The notes: generated by a model not told the origin, from the sequence alone. A stretch of DNA of 64,000 nt from CAVVUF01 sp963751425 (GCA_963751425.1 CAVVUF010000003.1:434001-498000), one strand, 5' to 3'; shown: positions 1-8,842, counted from the stretch's first letter. Made by a program: numbers and translations.

Positions 1-968
1 CGCAGCACCTGGATCCAATTGGGACCCGGGGCGTCAAAATTGAGGGTGCCGCCGAAGTAGATACCCTCATACGCATAAGCCAACCCGATCAAAATATTCG
101 TTCCCAAAGCCAGCAGTACGCCTGCTTTCAGGTCATTGAGGCGCAAAATCAGCACTGCACTCACTGCCACCAGAAGCCAACATGCGATGGTGATGGTGCC
201 TTCCAGATCGTCACGCACAAACTCCTGGTGCAGGAACCAGGTCATGCCCATCACCGGCAGGGCGGCTAAGATGCCTTTCAGCGCATCCTTGCAGAAGATA
301 CGATAGAGCAGCCAGGCAATTGCCAAGAGGATGAAAGCCCACAAGAAAGGCTGCACATATATATAAAAAACGTTTGAAAGATCCGTAATATTGGATATCA
401 GAATGAGCGGAGCCAGGGCGGCGATCAGCCACACAACAAACCAGCTGGCTGACCAGCGCGGCCAATGCTTCCGCCAGGCAAAGATAAAAATGCCCAGCGC
501 TGCCAGGAAAAAGGCTACCATAAAAACAGGAGTGAGGATGCGCAGCAGGGGTGATTCAGGGGATGTGAGACCCAAGCCCGAAAGCAGGGTGGTCAACCCA
601 GAGAAGGCAATCACCAGGAAAGGAAGCGCAGCCAGAAAAGATTCCTTCCACGAGACGGGAGGTGAAGTGAAACCCAAAGAGGCGGATAAGCCGCCAGCAT
701 TGGAATCTAAATTGACAGTATCAGACATATGCGCTTCCTTTCGGAACAAAACCCAGGCATGCTCGGACAATAAACTGCCCGGCAAATCGAAAAGCTCTTT
801 CAGGAGAAAAGCCAGCAGGCAGCGCAGCCCGCTTTGCCGTGCCTGGCGGGAGGCATCTTGGAAGACCTGTGCCATTTCACCGGAAAATTCATGCCGAAAA
901 TTGGCCGGGTAAAGACACAGCAAGAGGGTATACAGGCGTTCGATCAAGGGGAGGGGATTGATTCTCAT
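1..968 (-). CDS. PadR-linked multi-pass membrane protein (partial at left edge)
   Basis: An open frame runs from an ATG at 968 to the window edge (about 322 codons) without a stop. The first ~75 residues form a soluble prefix with the pattern LYxLLLCLYPxxFRxEFxxEM. The next gene upstream starts the same way. Hydrophobic membrane segments follow, and a conserved-looking FCKDALKGILAALPVMGM stretch closely matches one in the protein encoded at 2406-3362. The prefix resembles the short N-terminal domain found in front of some permeases of PadR-linked loci. The gene starts 9 bp after the preceding stop, so it is probably the last visible gene of the PadR operon. Function is unknown; a role as a membrane sensor or permease is only a guess. 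Confidence 0.8.
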   Translation of the reverse strand, partial: MRINPLPLIERLYTLLLCLYPANFRHEFSGEMAQVFQDASRQARQSGLRCLLAFLLKELFDLPGSLLSEHAWVLFRKEAHMSDTVNLDSNAGGLSASLGFTSPPVSWKESFLAALPFLVIAFSGLTTLLSGLGLTSPESPLLRILTPVFMVAFFLAALGIFIFAWRKHWPRWSASWFVVWLIAALAPLILISNITDLSNVFYIYVQPFLWAFILLAIAWLLYRIFCKDALKGILAALPVMGMTWFLHQEFVRDDLEGTITIACWLLVAVSAVLILRLNDLKAGVLLALGTNILIGLAYAYEGIYFGGTLNFDAPGPNWIQVL

Positions 969-977
969 AAGAATACC

Positions 978-2057
978 TCAGGCAGGGCGGGGGAGTTGCC
1001 GTTTGCGCCTGACCAGGCTCGCCAGGGCTGGAAAGAACATAATCAACAAGAGGATCGCATAAAAAATAAATAATCGCAATGCATCTGCATAACCATTCCC
1101 CGGAGTCATCATCCAGCTCTCCCGGCGCCCATGCCAGTAGGCGGAAGTGGCAATGGTCGTGATCAGGCAAGCCGGAAGCATGCCAATAAACAGAGAAAGC
1201 GCACGCTGGGGGATGGTGTGCACACGCAGGTAGAACCAGGCGCCGATGCATAAGGAAAGATCAGCCACCAGGAGTGAAAGGACTACCAGGGGTTGGTTGC
1301 GGATCTCGTCGAAGAGCGCCCAGGAGAGCCAGGGCATGGTGCTGTAAAGCATAAAGGTGTAAAGAGTCCAGTCAGCCCAGATATTCTGAAAGAACTGCCG
1401 CAGGGGCTGCCAGGAGCGCCTCGACACGAGCACAATCAGAATGGTAATCAACAAGGGAAGCCAGATCCATTTGCCCCACAGCTCACCTGTGGGTGGAAAA
1501 CGAAAGCCCGCGATGGTAAAAGAGGGCGCCCGAAAACCTTCGAGGTACCAGGTGAAGACGAGCAGAAAACCCGTGTAGGAATAGGACCAGCGCGGCGAAC
1601 CCTGATACCAGGCAAATCCGGCAGCCACCAATACAACAAAATATATAATAGGATAAGGAACCAGCCCAGCCCACATAAAATAGGAACCAGCTTCAGTCAA
1701 AATAGTCGCCAGGCTCAGTAAAAAAATCGGGAAAAGACCGAGCAGGATGGTGAGCGCTGAAGGTGGAGGCTCAGCGACTGGGCCATTAAGTGGTGCTTGA
1801 GAGGGTGCAGAATTGGTGTTCATTTCCTTTCCTCCTAACCTTTGCCAACCAACCAGATGCTCAACCAAAGCCTGGGCGAGTACATCTACCATCTCTCTAG
1901 CCAAGAATAAAATGAGAATCCCTTTCCCTTGTTTGCGCGCATTTTCCAAGGATGTTGAGAAAACCACTTGCATTTCAGAAGCAAATTCAGCGCGGAATTG
2001 ATCGGGATACAAATGTAACAGGTAGGCATAAAGGTGCTGGAAAACGGTTGCCTTCAA
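978..2057 (-). CDS. PadR-linked multi-pass membrane protein
   Basis: 359 residues. Residues ~1-75 are a soluble prefix (LYAYLLHLYPDQFRAEF pattern) also seen in the gene at 1-968. About seven hydrophobic segments follow from residue ~100 to ~350. The most upstream start is a TTG that overlaps the preceding stop (TTGA), with no clear Shine-Dalgarno, which suggests translational coupling; a later ATG at M79 would remove the prefix. The C-terminal third aligns loosely by eye with the 121-residue ORF at 2054-2419. No enzymatic motif was recognised. Operon position after a PadR repressor suggests an envelope-related function that is switched on when PadR is released. Confidence 0.75.
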   Translation of the reverse strand: MKATVFQHLYAYLLHLYPDQFRAEFASEMQVVFSTSLENARKQGKGILILFLAREMVDVLAQALVEHLVGWQRLGGKEMNTNSAPSQAPLNGPVAEPPPSALTILLGLFPIFLLSLATILTEAGSYFMWAGLVPYPIIYFVVLVAAGFAWYQGSPRWSYSYTGFLLVFTWYLEGFRAPSFTIAGFRFPPTGELWGKWIWLPLLITILIVLVSRRSWQPLRQFFQNIWADWTLYTFMLYSTMPWLSWALFDEIRNQPLVVLSLLVADLSLCIGAWFYLRVHTIPQRALSLFIGMLPACLITTIATSAYWHGRRESWMMTPGNGYADALRLFIFYAILLLIMFFPALASLVRRKRQLPRPA

Positions 2058-2419
2058 GGTATGTCGATCTCTTTCTGGCTAAGCTTCACAGCCAGCCATC
2101 CGGCAACTCCTAAGATGATCAAACCGATCAGGTAAGCCAGGTATTTGAAGCGTTCCAGGTGCAAGAAACCAAAAGGAGCCAGAGGAGGTGCAGTCACCAT
2201 GCCAAACCAAGACGGATACATGGCTAACATTGGCAAGAAGATTGGTATAAGCACGATCAAAATCGATACCAGGATACTGGGTGCCATCCGAGCTTGCCGG
2301 GAGGCAGACACGACCTGGATGGAACCAATGAGATAAAGCCCCATACCCAGATAAGCCAGACCGGCAACCCCTGGAGGGGCGACTCGCATCAGGTAATACA
2401 TGAAATTAACAGATCCCAC
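2054..2419 (-). CDS. C-terminal part of a PadR-linked membrane protein (probably split by a frameshift)
   Basis: 121 residues, with three to four membrane segments and a short charged tail. The first usable start is a GTG inside the end of the preceding ORF (14-nt overlap), and no ribosome binding site precedes it. The protein matches in layout the last third of the 359-residue neighbour at 978-2057. The preceding ORF ends at the corresponding place, just after an LYNMPGW segment similar to LYSTMPW in that neighbour. The simplest reading is that 2054-3362 was one ~440-residue gene, now split by an indel near 2410-2420. A separate small coupled protein remains possible. Confidence 0.55.
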   Translation of the reverse strand: MGSVNFMYYLMRVAPPGVAGLAYLGMGLYLIGSIQVVSASRQARMAPSILVSILIVLIPIFLPMLAMYPSWFGMVTAPPLAPFGFLHLERFKYLAYLIGLIILGVAGWLAVKLSQKEIDIP

Positions 2420-3362
2420 GCCAGCCAGGCATGTTATAGAGAGGGAACCACAATCTGCTTATCCCACCGTTGTACAGCCACATCGCCATCAAATTTCCAA
2501 CCAGGGTCAAGACCAGGCCTGAAATAGCCAGGCGAAAACCAATGCGCCCCTTTTTCCCCGAGCGCTCACTCAGCTTCTTGAGCTCGCTTGCCAGCAACGG
2601 TCCTAGCAGCAAAGCCCAGCCACAGATCAGAGCAGGCGCAAAATAGTAGGTAAGATCGCCAAAATCTGCCTGGTGGGCAATCACCTCGGGCGGCGCGCCG
2701 GGACCGTATACGCGCAGATAATTGGCGGCAATGGTATAGGGAAAGGCAACGACAAAAGTAGCCAGGAGGGCCAGAACTACGGCATAACGCGGCTTTCCAA
2801 GCTTGAGGATCAAAACCGAGACAAGGGCGATGAGCAGCCAGGTAGTGAGCAGCACGATCCCCTTGCGCAGCTCAGGGACAAACTCCAGGTGAGGCAGCCA
2901 GAACAGGTTCATCAGCGGAAGAGCTGCCAGGATGCCTTTGATAGGGTCTTTACACATCAAACGGTAGAGCAGCAGAGCAATGACGGTGAACAGAATCACA
3001 CCCAAGTAGAATTCACTCAGAGCATAACCAATCGGTTGACCCAAGTATTGCAGGAAAAGACCCGGCGGCACCAGGAGTACTACCCAACCCCAGGCGATCC
3101 AACCGCCCGACCAGCGCGGCCAGCCTGATTTCCAGGCCCAGATGACACCAACAACCAATAAGCTAAAGGAGAGCAGGGTGGAAACGATATTGAAGACGTT
3201 CTGCGAAGTAGGGGGCAGGAGCCTGTACACAAGAGCTGACAAAAGATAAATCACAGGGAAGATGAGAGCCGGTGTACTGGCCAGAACAGCTTCTTTCCAG
3301 GAGACCGGTTCTGGCTCCGGCGGATGTGAAGAAGATTGATGAATTTCGGGGGTTGTTTCCAT
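2406..3362 (-). CDS. PadR-linked multi-pass membrane protein, N-terminal part
   Basis: 318 residues with about eight hydrophobic segments. The N-terminus is polar (residues 1-20, Pro/Glu-rich) and lacks the prefix of the two downstream relatives. The segment around residues 135-160 (CKDPIKGILAALPLMN) closely resembles one in the gene at the left edge, so the proteins are paralogues. The ATG at 3362 lies 6 bp after the PadR stop codon, which indicates one transcript. The ORF ends early compared with its relative, and the missing part seems to continue in another frame (2054-2419). Function not recognised. Confidence 0.75.
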   Translation of the reverse strand: METTPEIHQSSSHPPEPEPVSWKEAVLASTPALIFPVIYLLSALVYRLLPPTSQNVFNIVSTLLSFSLLVVGVIWAWKSGWPRWSGGWIAWGWVVLLVPPGLFLQYLGQPIGYALSEFYLGVILFTVIALLLYRLMCKDPIKGILAALPLMNLFWLPHLEFVPELRKGIVLLTTWLLIALVSVLILKLGKPRYAVVLALLATFVVAFPYTIAANYLRVYGPGAPPEVIAHQADFGDLTYYFAPALICGWALLLGPLLASELKKLSERSGKKGRIGFRLAISGLVLTLVGNLMAMWLYNGGISRLWFPLYNMPGWRGIC

Positions 3363-3368
3363 ATCGTC

Positions 3369-3755
3369 TCACACTTCCTCACCGATGATACGCTGCTGGG
3401 CAGCCTGGTAAAGCTTGCCCAGGCGCGCCGTCTCAGCTTCCAGGATGCGCCGGCCGCGCTGGGTCAGCAAGTATGCCTTGCGGTCGCGGCTGCTGCCGTT
3501 TTCAGAGGGCTCATCGACCCGCAGAATCCAAGCCTGGTCCAGCAGGCGCTTGATGGCGCCGTAGAGCGTGCCAGTGCTCAAAGAGACGCGACCTTCACTC
3601 AAAGTTTTTATGTCTTTCATGATGGCATAGCCATGCTTTGGGCCTGGGGCCAGGCTGAGCAAAATATAGAAAGTGGATTCAGTGAGGGCAGGTTTTCTTG
3701 AAGATCCATCGGTTCTCCTATGGAATAATTTTTTGCTTAACGACACCTTGATCAT
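3369..3755 (-). CDS. PadR-family transcriptional regulator
   Basis: 128-residue ORF with the PadR winged-helix signature: LTESTFYILLSL, then HGYAIMKDI, then SLSTGTLYGAIKRLL (recognition helix) and a wing with RDRKAYLLTQRGRR. PadR proteins are usually dimeric repressors of a neighbouring membrane or efflux operon and of themselves. The N-terminal ~23 residues are atypical and basic. A strong AGGAGA followed by ATG (near 3706-3715) opens a different frame, encoding MDLQENLPSL, which would join naturally to LTEST after a one-base shift. The true start is therefore probably at ~3706, with an indel near 3680. Half-sites of a likely operator lie just upstream. Confidence 0.8.
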   Translation of the reverse strand: MIKVSLSKKLFHRRTDGSSRKPALTESTFYILLSLAPGPKHGYAIMKDIKTLSEGRVSLSTGTLYGAIKRLLDQAWILRVDEPSENGSSRDRKAYLLTQRGRRILEAETARLGKLYQAAQQRIIGEEV

Positions 3756-3799
3756 TTTACCTAAGATACCTATGTGTCGTTAAGAGTCGTTCAACGACA
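3739..3799. promoter_or_regulatory. Probable PadR operator (three AACGACA half-sites)
   Basis: The heptamer AACGACA occurs at 3739-3745 and 3793-3799, and its complement TGTCGTT at 3775-3781. The last two form an inverted repeat with an 11-nt spacer. A tighter perfect palindrome, GTCGTT-C-AACGAC, lies at 3786-3798. The sites sit directly upstream of, and in, the 5' end of the padR frame, where an autoregulatory PadR dimer would bind. Assignment to PadR is inferred from position and symmetry. Confidence 0.6.
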
Positions 3800-3894
3800 T
3801 ATTGTATATAGACATATTAGCAAAAAATAAAGGAAAAGTCAAGCAGGAAAACAGCTTGAAGTAATCCGCTGGTGCCATGTGGAAACCGAAAATA

Positions 3895-3930
3895 AAAAGC
3901 GGCTGAGCCTATTGAACCTCAGCCGCTTTT
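3895..3930 (-). terminator. Rho-independent terminator after the PhyH-type gene
   Basis: A perfect 13-bp stem (AAAAGCGGCTGAG at 3895-3907, CTCAGCCGCTTTT at 3918-3930) with a 10-nt loop. Read on the minus strand, a T-rich tail follows directly. It lies 16 bp beyond the stop at 3946 and closes the long catabolic operon. The symmetric stem may also end plus-strand transcripts. Confidence 0.9.
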
Positions 3931-3945
3931 ATTGTAATGCGACTT

Positions 3946-4803
3946 TTATTTCATCACGTCGAAAGCCTGGTTGTGCTTGAGATAATCGATCGGACCATCA
4001 ACAAAGCGGGCAACCGTAGACAGGTGGGGATGCTCAAAGAAGGACTCGGTGCCTTTTGGGAAGGGAATGGGCTGCAGATCGGTCCACCAGCTGACGTAGT
4101 GGATCATGGCGATCATGGGGCGAGGGGTGTCGGAGGGGTTAGGCATGCCGGCGTGCCACAGACGGATATCGCGGATGACGACACTCCCGGCTTTGGCTGT
4201 ATATTGGAAGGGAGGCGCCGCCTTGCGCTGCTCGGCCAGCCTGGCCTCGGGTACCTTGATATCGCCTTCCTGGATATACAGGGTGGTATCGGTGTGGGTG
4301 CCGGGCCAGATCTCGGTGCTGCCGTTGAGGGGTGAGACATCCACCGGCAGAACATTGACCACCAGGGCGTAAGGAGGATGAGCGACTGCCAAGTTTGGCC
4401 AGAGCTGGCCCATATCGGCGTGGGCGGGCTGCCTGCCAGTGGATTTGGGCAGAGCGGTGTTCCCGCTGTAGAAAGCGTTTTTCAACCCGGGTCCCAGGAC
4501 AGCACGCGTGATGTCGATGACAATATCGTTGAGCAGTACATCTCTGAAAAGATAGGGCGGGAAAGGCGGCGGGTCTTGCTGGAGGTTGCCGCGGTTGAAG
4601 TTGAAGGGCACATCGTCGCGCTTTAAAATCTGGGCAACATCTTCCAGCATCTTGTCGCGCAAGATGGCCATATGCTGGCGGTCAACCAGCTCATCGAGGA
4701 TCACAAAACCATCTTCTTGAAGAAAGCGGACTGCCTCCTGGAGGTGTACAGCGTTTATCTTGCCGGTTTGGATCTCTTGAGGTGTAAACTGAATTGCAGA
4801 CAT
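3946..4803 (-). CDS. PhyH-family Fe(II)/2-oxoglutarate-type dioxygenase
   Basis: 285 residues, typical of phytanoyl-CoA dioxygenase (PhyH)-family oxygenases with a double-stranded beta-helix fold. The expected metal triad is visible: H128 and D130 in PAHADMGQLW, and H217 in RLWHAGMPN. R228 in PRPMIAM is the likely 2-oxoglutarate-binding arginine. NGSTEIWPGTH around 160-170 is also typical. An AAAGG lies about 9 nt before the ATG. It is the last gene of the operon and is followed by a strong terminator. The family hydroxylates many small molecules, so the substrate cannot be named. Its need for O2 is notable beside corrinoid-type methyltransferase genes, which are usually linked to anaerobic pathways. 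Confidence 0.85.
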   Translation of the reverse strand: MSAIQFTPQEIQTGKINAVHLQEAVRFLQEDGFVILDELVDRQHMAILRDKMLEDVAQILKRDDVPFNFNRGNLQQDPPPFPPYLFRDVLLNDIVIDITRAVLGPGLKNAFYSGNTALPKSTGRQPAHADMGQLWPNLAVAHPPYALVVNVLPVDVSPLNGSTEIWPGTHTDTTLYIQEGDIKVPEARLAEQRKAAPPFQYTAKAGSVVIRDIRLWHAGMPNPSDTPRPMIAMIHYVSWWTDLQPIPFPKGTESFFEHPHLSTVARFVDGPIDYLKHNQAFDVMK

Positions 4804-4857
4804 ATCAACATACCTTTCTTTTTGCCTACCGATAAATTTTTGAACGCAATGATACCA

Positions 4858-6291
4858 TCATCCAAGGACAGCATCAGAGGCAGATTGGTAGATCGCATCA
4901 ATCGCCTTCCGCTTTTCAGGAGCCAATTCATAGCGGTGAGCGGCAATCCGCCTTTGCACTTCATGGCGCAGCTTCTGGGAGAGGCGCGGCTGATCCTGGC
5001 TCATCCAGGGGCCGATGGCGCCGCGCTGAAAACGCCCCGGATACCAGACCTGCGCCCGGTAATGGTCGAGAGTGCTGTCCAGGCGCATGAAGCCCCCTTT
5101 GATGCCCTGGCGGATCTCTTCCAGCCAATCATCCACGGTTTCTTCTCCCAGCCAGTTCCCTTGCAAGCCGCGCTGGACCCAGTCGCGGATCTCGCAGTCA
5201 ACCAGGAGCTGCTCGGGGCTGAAGATCTCATCCAGGCTGAGCGTGCCTGCGCAGCTAAAATGGCGCGCCCCCAGGAAGGCGCCTGCCGTCATGATGGAGG
5301 CTTTTTCTGCAGCGGATTGGCAGTCGGGCACCTTGGCCATCACATGGATATTATCGGGACCAAAACCCCAATTCCAGCCGTAGAAACGGTTGAAATCTGC
5401 GCCAAGCATCTGAAAAAGCATATTTTCCGGCGAGCCAAAAACCATGGAGCCTTCACGCAGGTCGGAAGGGAAGATATTGACAGAACAGGTGACCGGCTTG
5501 CCGGTCAGGATTTTCACCGCCACCATGCCGCCGACCACCTCGGCCGCGGCCAGCGCAAGAGCGCCAAAGGGGTGCAGAGGCGCTGAGGTTCCAGTGGAAG
5601 GCATGCTGCTGACAGAGATATGCTCCAGGCGATCCAGGCAAGCCAATACTACATCCAGCGACTCACCGCCCAACCGCAGCGGGGTGGGGATATAGACCGG
5701 CAGATGGTGAATGGGATAACCCATGACTTCAGCCATGTCGAGCAGGGGATGGGCAGTCTTAGCAGAGGTGGGATCCACAGGCGTGGCTCCCTGGCGGGCA
5801 TAAGTGGCGGCGATGCGATATTGCGCCAGGGGCTGTAGATCAGGATGCACATCAACCGGGATGCCCGGCGGCGCGCCGTAGACCTCCTCGTCAGCCAGGC
5901 TGTCGACCAGCTTGGTCATCTCGATCAAACGCTCGGTCGTATAGGGCACGACCCGGTCCTGCGAAAGATCATGGACGAAGAGTGAATAAGAGCTGACGCT
6001 GAGGCTGAGGCGGCCGCGGTCAGGGGGTGAATCATCCGTTTTGTGAGAAGAAACCAACCTGCGCATCTCATCGACATACGCATCCACCACTTCAGGTTGG
6101 ATCAAAAGCCGGTCCCCTACCACTTTTAATCCGGTTTTTTGGAGGGCGGCTTGATGAGCGGGGCGGCGGACTTCCAGGCCGATCTCGCTCAAGATCTGCT
6201 TCGCCAGATCGTGAATCCGGGCAGACTGTTCGGGGGAGATCAGGGGCGGGCGGGTAAAGCGTAGAGGGGGGATTTGAGCAAAGGGATCCAA
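4858..6291 (-). CDS. MttB-superfamily (non-pyrrolysine) methylamine/betaine-type methyltransferase
   Basis: 477 residues with the TIM-barrel layout of the trimethylamine methyltransferase superfamily. Typical features are an N-terminal SPEQSARIHDLAKQILSEIG segment and GVEV-like start, the Gly-rich centre, and a C-terminal LDHYRAQVWYPG region. The frame has no internal TAG, so this is the non-pyrrolysine kind. Characterised relatives demethylate quaternary amines such as glycine betaine (MtgB), proline betaine or carnitine, passing the methyl group to a corrinoid protein. The TTG start at 6291 is supported by AGGAG 6 nt upstream (6298-6302). A UroD-fold gene, possibly the second methyltransferase, is directly upstream. 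No corrinoid protein gene is visible in the window. Confidence 0.8.
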   Translation of the reverse strand: MDPFAQIPPLRFTRPPLISPEQSARIHDLAKQILSEIGLEVRRPAHQAALQKTGLKVVGDRLLIQPEVVDAYVDEMRRLVSSHKTDDSPPDRGRLSLSVSSYSLFVHDLSQDRVVPYTTERLIEMTKLVDSLADEEVYGAPPGIPVDVHPDLQPLAQYRIAATYARQGATPVDPTSAKTAHPLLDMAEVMGYPIHHLPVYIPTPLRLGGESLDVVLACLDRLEHISVSSMPSTGTSAPLHPFGALALAAAEVVGGMVAVKILTGKPVTCSVNIFPSDLREGSMVFGSPENMLFQMLGADFNRFYGWNWGFGPDNIHVMAKVPDCQSAAEKASIMTAGAFLGARHFSCAGTLSLDEIFSPEQLLVDCEIRDWVQRGLQGNWLGEETVDDWLEEIRQGIKGGFMRLDSTLDHYRAQVWYPGRFQRGAIGPWMSQDQPRLSQKLRHEVQRRIAAHRYELAPEKRKAIDAIYQSASDAVLG

Positions 6292-6383
6292 CTCTTACTC
6301 CTAAGAAAAAATATAAAGCTCACGGATGAACACAGGGTACACAGATTTGTTACTTTATGACGAGCGGTAAATCAATTCCTATG

Positions 6384-7523
6384 TTAAGCGTATAAACCAA
6401 ACGCCCGTGTGGCGGCATACATGGCTTCCATGTTGGCGAGAGGGATGCAGGGTGCCAGATCATTGGCTTCTTTCATGATGAATTTTCCGCCGCGCATGAT
6501 CCCGCTGGAGAGGATCTCCCTAGTCTTGTCGTAGATGGCTGGCGGAGTTTCGTTCAAGAGGCTGCCCACCGGGACACCGCCCTGGATCTCAACATCTTCG
6601 CCAACCTCATCTCGCAAGGCAGCGAAATTGATCGGGAAACCCGTATCGAAGCTCTTGACATTCAGCTCTTTGATCAAGGTGGGGAAGTGACGCTGGACAT
6701 TCCCGCACAGGTGCATGGAATGGGGACCCTTGCCATACAGTGCGCTGAAGATGCGCCGGTGATAGGGCAGGACTTTTTCGCGGTATGCCCGGGTGGAAAT
6801 AAATTGGATGGCATCATCAGCCATCCCACCCCAATCGGGTTTGGGATCGAAGCCCAGGTAAGCCCGCCAGGCAAGGATGCGGTTGATGATCGCATCTGTA
6901 ACAAAGCTCATCAACTGATGGTAATAATCTTCGTCATTCAGCATATCTTCGAAAAGCTGAGAGCCGCGGATGCCATTGGCGACCGTCAGGGGGCCATCGG
7001 TGCCCAAGCAGACGGGCGGGGTTATTTTCACCGGGCGGTCATAAAATTCTTCCTGCGCGGCCTTATGCAGCGCAAATTCGTAATATTCACGGATCTTTCC
7101 CATAAAACCGTCGAAAGGTCCGGGCATCGCCTTCTCGAAGATCAAATATTTAGCCTCTCCCTTGTAGCGTGGGAGGGTGGTGGCAATCTGACCTTCCGGA
7201 TAAATGATCTCGCAGCCCAACCAGGATTCTTCGTACACATTGCCAAACTCCAGGTGGATATTCCAGGCTTCTGCGGGAATACCCATCTCTTCATCCTGGG
7301 GAATGGTATGCGCCACGTAGTACTTGTGCTTGAGGCAGGTATCGTACAAAATCTCTGGATGGTTGAGATAATCCTTCCAGAGAATGCCATCCCGGTTTAG
7401 AGAGGGATCCAGGATCCAGATGCGCGGTACCGAGGTGAGCAGCATGGGGACGCGCACTGGCTGCCTGCGCTGGTACGCGTCCCAAACCTGCCGGACTTCC
7501 TCATTATGCCGGGTAAAATCCAT
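6384..7523 (-). CDS. Uroporphyrinogen decarboxylase-fold (UroD/MtaA-like) protein
   Basis: 379 residues from the ATG at 7523 (a TTG at 7535 overlapping the GH4 stop is the alternative). It has the UroD fold family's C-terminal half: HLCGN at ~271-275 (a His-x-Cys pair used for zinc in MtaA/MtbA-type methyltransferases), then GGVPVGSLL and GGKFIMKEANDLAP. The second cysteine usually found in the last motif is replaced (EAN), so zinc/thiol methyl transfer is uncertain. In the canonical enzymes this fold either decarboxylates uroporphyrinogen or moves methyl groups between a corrinoid and a thiol. The position between GH4 and MttB-type genes favours a methyl-transfer or demethylation role over haem synthesis. 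Confidence 0.8.
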   Translation of the reverse strand: MDFTRHNEEVRQVWDAYQRRQPVRVPMLLTSVPRIWILDPSLNRDGILWKDYLNHPEILYDTCLKHKYYVAHTIPQDEEMGIPAEAWNIHLEFGNVYEESWLGCEIIYPEGQIATTLPRYKGEAKYLIFEKAMPGPFDGFMGKIREYYEFALHKAAQEEFYDRPVKITPPVCLGTDGPLTVANGIRGSQLFEDMLNDEDYYHQLMSFVTDAIINRILAWRAYLGFDPKPDWGGMADDAIQFISTRAYREKVLPYHRRIFSALYGKGPHSMHLCGNVQRHFPTLIKELNVKSFDTGFPINFAALRDEVGEDVEIQGGVPVGSLLNETPPAIYDKTREILSSGIMRGGKFIMKEANDLAPCIPLANMEAMYAATRAFGLYA

Positions 7524-7531
7524 GCACCAAA

Positions 7532-8842
7532 TCAAGCAAACGTTGGCAGATAACCGGCCTGGGCGATAAGCATCTCATCCAGGATCTTTTCAGCCACATC
7601 AGGGCTGGGGACATTCGGATCGATGATCAAGGCTTCGAGGGCCGCCTGGCGGTCACCCTTGACCGCCGCTTCAACCACCAGGTCCATGATGTAAGTCTGA
7701 AGATCCAGAGCACCGGCAATGGCCGTGGGCAGCTCGCCCATCTGGAGGCCATAAATGCGGTCCGCGCCGACGATGGCGGGGATCTCGACGATGGCGCCGG
7801 GCTTCAGGTTGCTGATATAGCCATCGTTGGGCAGATTGAGAGAGAGCACATAACGGTTACCGTTATCGAGCAGCGAGAGCAGGATATCGATGGTCTGCCA
7901 GCGCAGCCCGCCTTCGATCAACAGACCCTTGAAAGTTTTTTCTTCTTCAGGCGTGATCGGGCCTTTGCCCTTGGAAAGCATTTCCACTTCGGCCTTCGCG
8001 CACTTTCTCGCCTGGTCGCCGCGGAAGATCCAATCCGTCTGTTCGGGGCGCAGGTATTTCCAGCCCCAGCCCAGGTATTCACCGACATGCGTATCGGCAG
8101 GCCCAGGGAAGTAGCCAAAGCGCTTCAGGCACTCCTGCGAAAGCGGCTCCCACTTCGGGTCCATCTTCTTCATGCGCTTGCGGACTTCAGGATATAGGTC
8201 TTCACCGGTCCCGGTACGGCGCACATCCATCACCCAATGGCAGTGGTTGATGCCAGACACTTTGATATCGATGTCGTTCTGCTTGAGACCGAGCACGTGC
8301 GCCAGGTTGTTCTGGGTGATATACGCGCCCAGGCAGATGCCCACGTTCTTCACCTTGGTATAGCGGCTGACCGCCAGGCACAGGCGGCTCTCGGGGTTCG
8401 AGAGGTTGAGCAGCCAGGCATCCGGGCAGAGGCGCTCCATGTCGCGGGCAATCTCCATCAGGAGAGGGATCTGGCGCAGGGTGTGGAACATTCCGCCGGG
8501 ACCGCCATTTTCGCCGTACAGGTGGCGGCAGCCGTGCTTCTCGGGGATGGAGATATCCAGCTGCCAGAGCTCATAGTGCTTGCGCTCCACCGAGGTCACG
8601 ACAATATCCGCGCCGGGCAGGGCTTCGCAGCGGTCGGTGGCGGCCGAAATCTTCAGGTCAGCCTGCCAGATCTCATTCAAGCGCTGGGCCAGGAGGTTCA
8701 TGCGCTCGAGCTTATCGGCGGCAATATCGACCAGGACCACCTCGCTGCCGTGCAGCTCGGGGGTATCCATCAGGTCTTTGAGCATCATGAGGCCAAAGGA
8801 GTGGCTGCCGGCGCCGACGAGGACAATTTTTGGTTTTTTCAT
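7532..8842 (-). CDS. Glycoside hydrolase family 4 (alpha-glycosidase, NAD+/Mn2+-dependent)
   Basis: 436 residues from the ATG at 8842, chosen because AAGGAA lies 7 nt upstream; the longer ORF adds 29 unlike residues. GH4 hallmarks: NAD-binding GAGSHSFG at 10-17, VDI at 38-40, LSNPES at 147-152, and the likely metal ligands C170 (VGICLG) and H200 (GINHCHW). GH4 enzymes cleave alpha- or beta-glycosides by an unusual oxidation/elimination mechanism that needs NAD+ and Mn2+, and act in the cytoplasm after uptake. Substrates range from alpha-glucosides and melibiose to alpha-glucuronides; the exact one here cannot be told. The stop overlaps the alternative start of the next gene, and an ABC sugar importer is encoded just upstream. 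Confidence 0.9.
   Translation of the reverse strand: MKKPKIVLVGAGSHSFGLMMLKDLMDTPELHGSEVVLVDIAADKLERMNLLAQRLNEIWQADLKISAATDRCEALPGADIVVTSVERKHYELWQLDISIPEKHGCRHLYGENGGPGGMFHTLRQIPLLMEIARDMERLCPDAWLLNLSNPESRLCLAVSRYTKVKNVGICLGAYITQNNLAHVLGLKQNDIDIKVSGINHCHWVMDVRRTGTGEDLYPEVRKRMKKMDPKWEPLSQECLKRFGYFPGPADTHVGEYLGWGWKYLRPEQTDWIFRGDQARKCAKAEVEMLSKGKGPITPEEEKTFKGLLIEGGLRWQTIDILLSLLDNGNRYVLSLNLPNDGYISNLKPGAIVEIPAIVGADRIYGLQMGELPTAIAGALDLQTYIMDLVVEAAVKGDRQAALEALIIDPNVPSPDVAEKILDEMLIAQAGYLPTFA

Noticed and set aside
4672..5586. 304-codon plus-strand ORF across the PhyH/MttB boundary
   Set aside because: Spans two real genes on the other strand; no domain pattern.
6321..6348. CACGGATGAACACAG-type sequence before the MttB gene
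   Set aside because: Resembles widely scattered short repeats with no known role; a single degenerate copy here cannot be supported as a feature.
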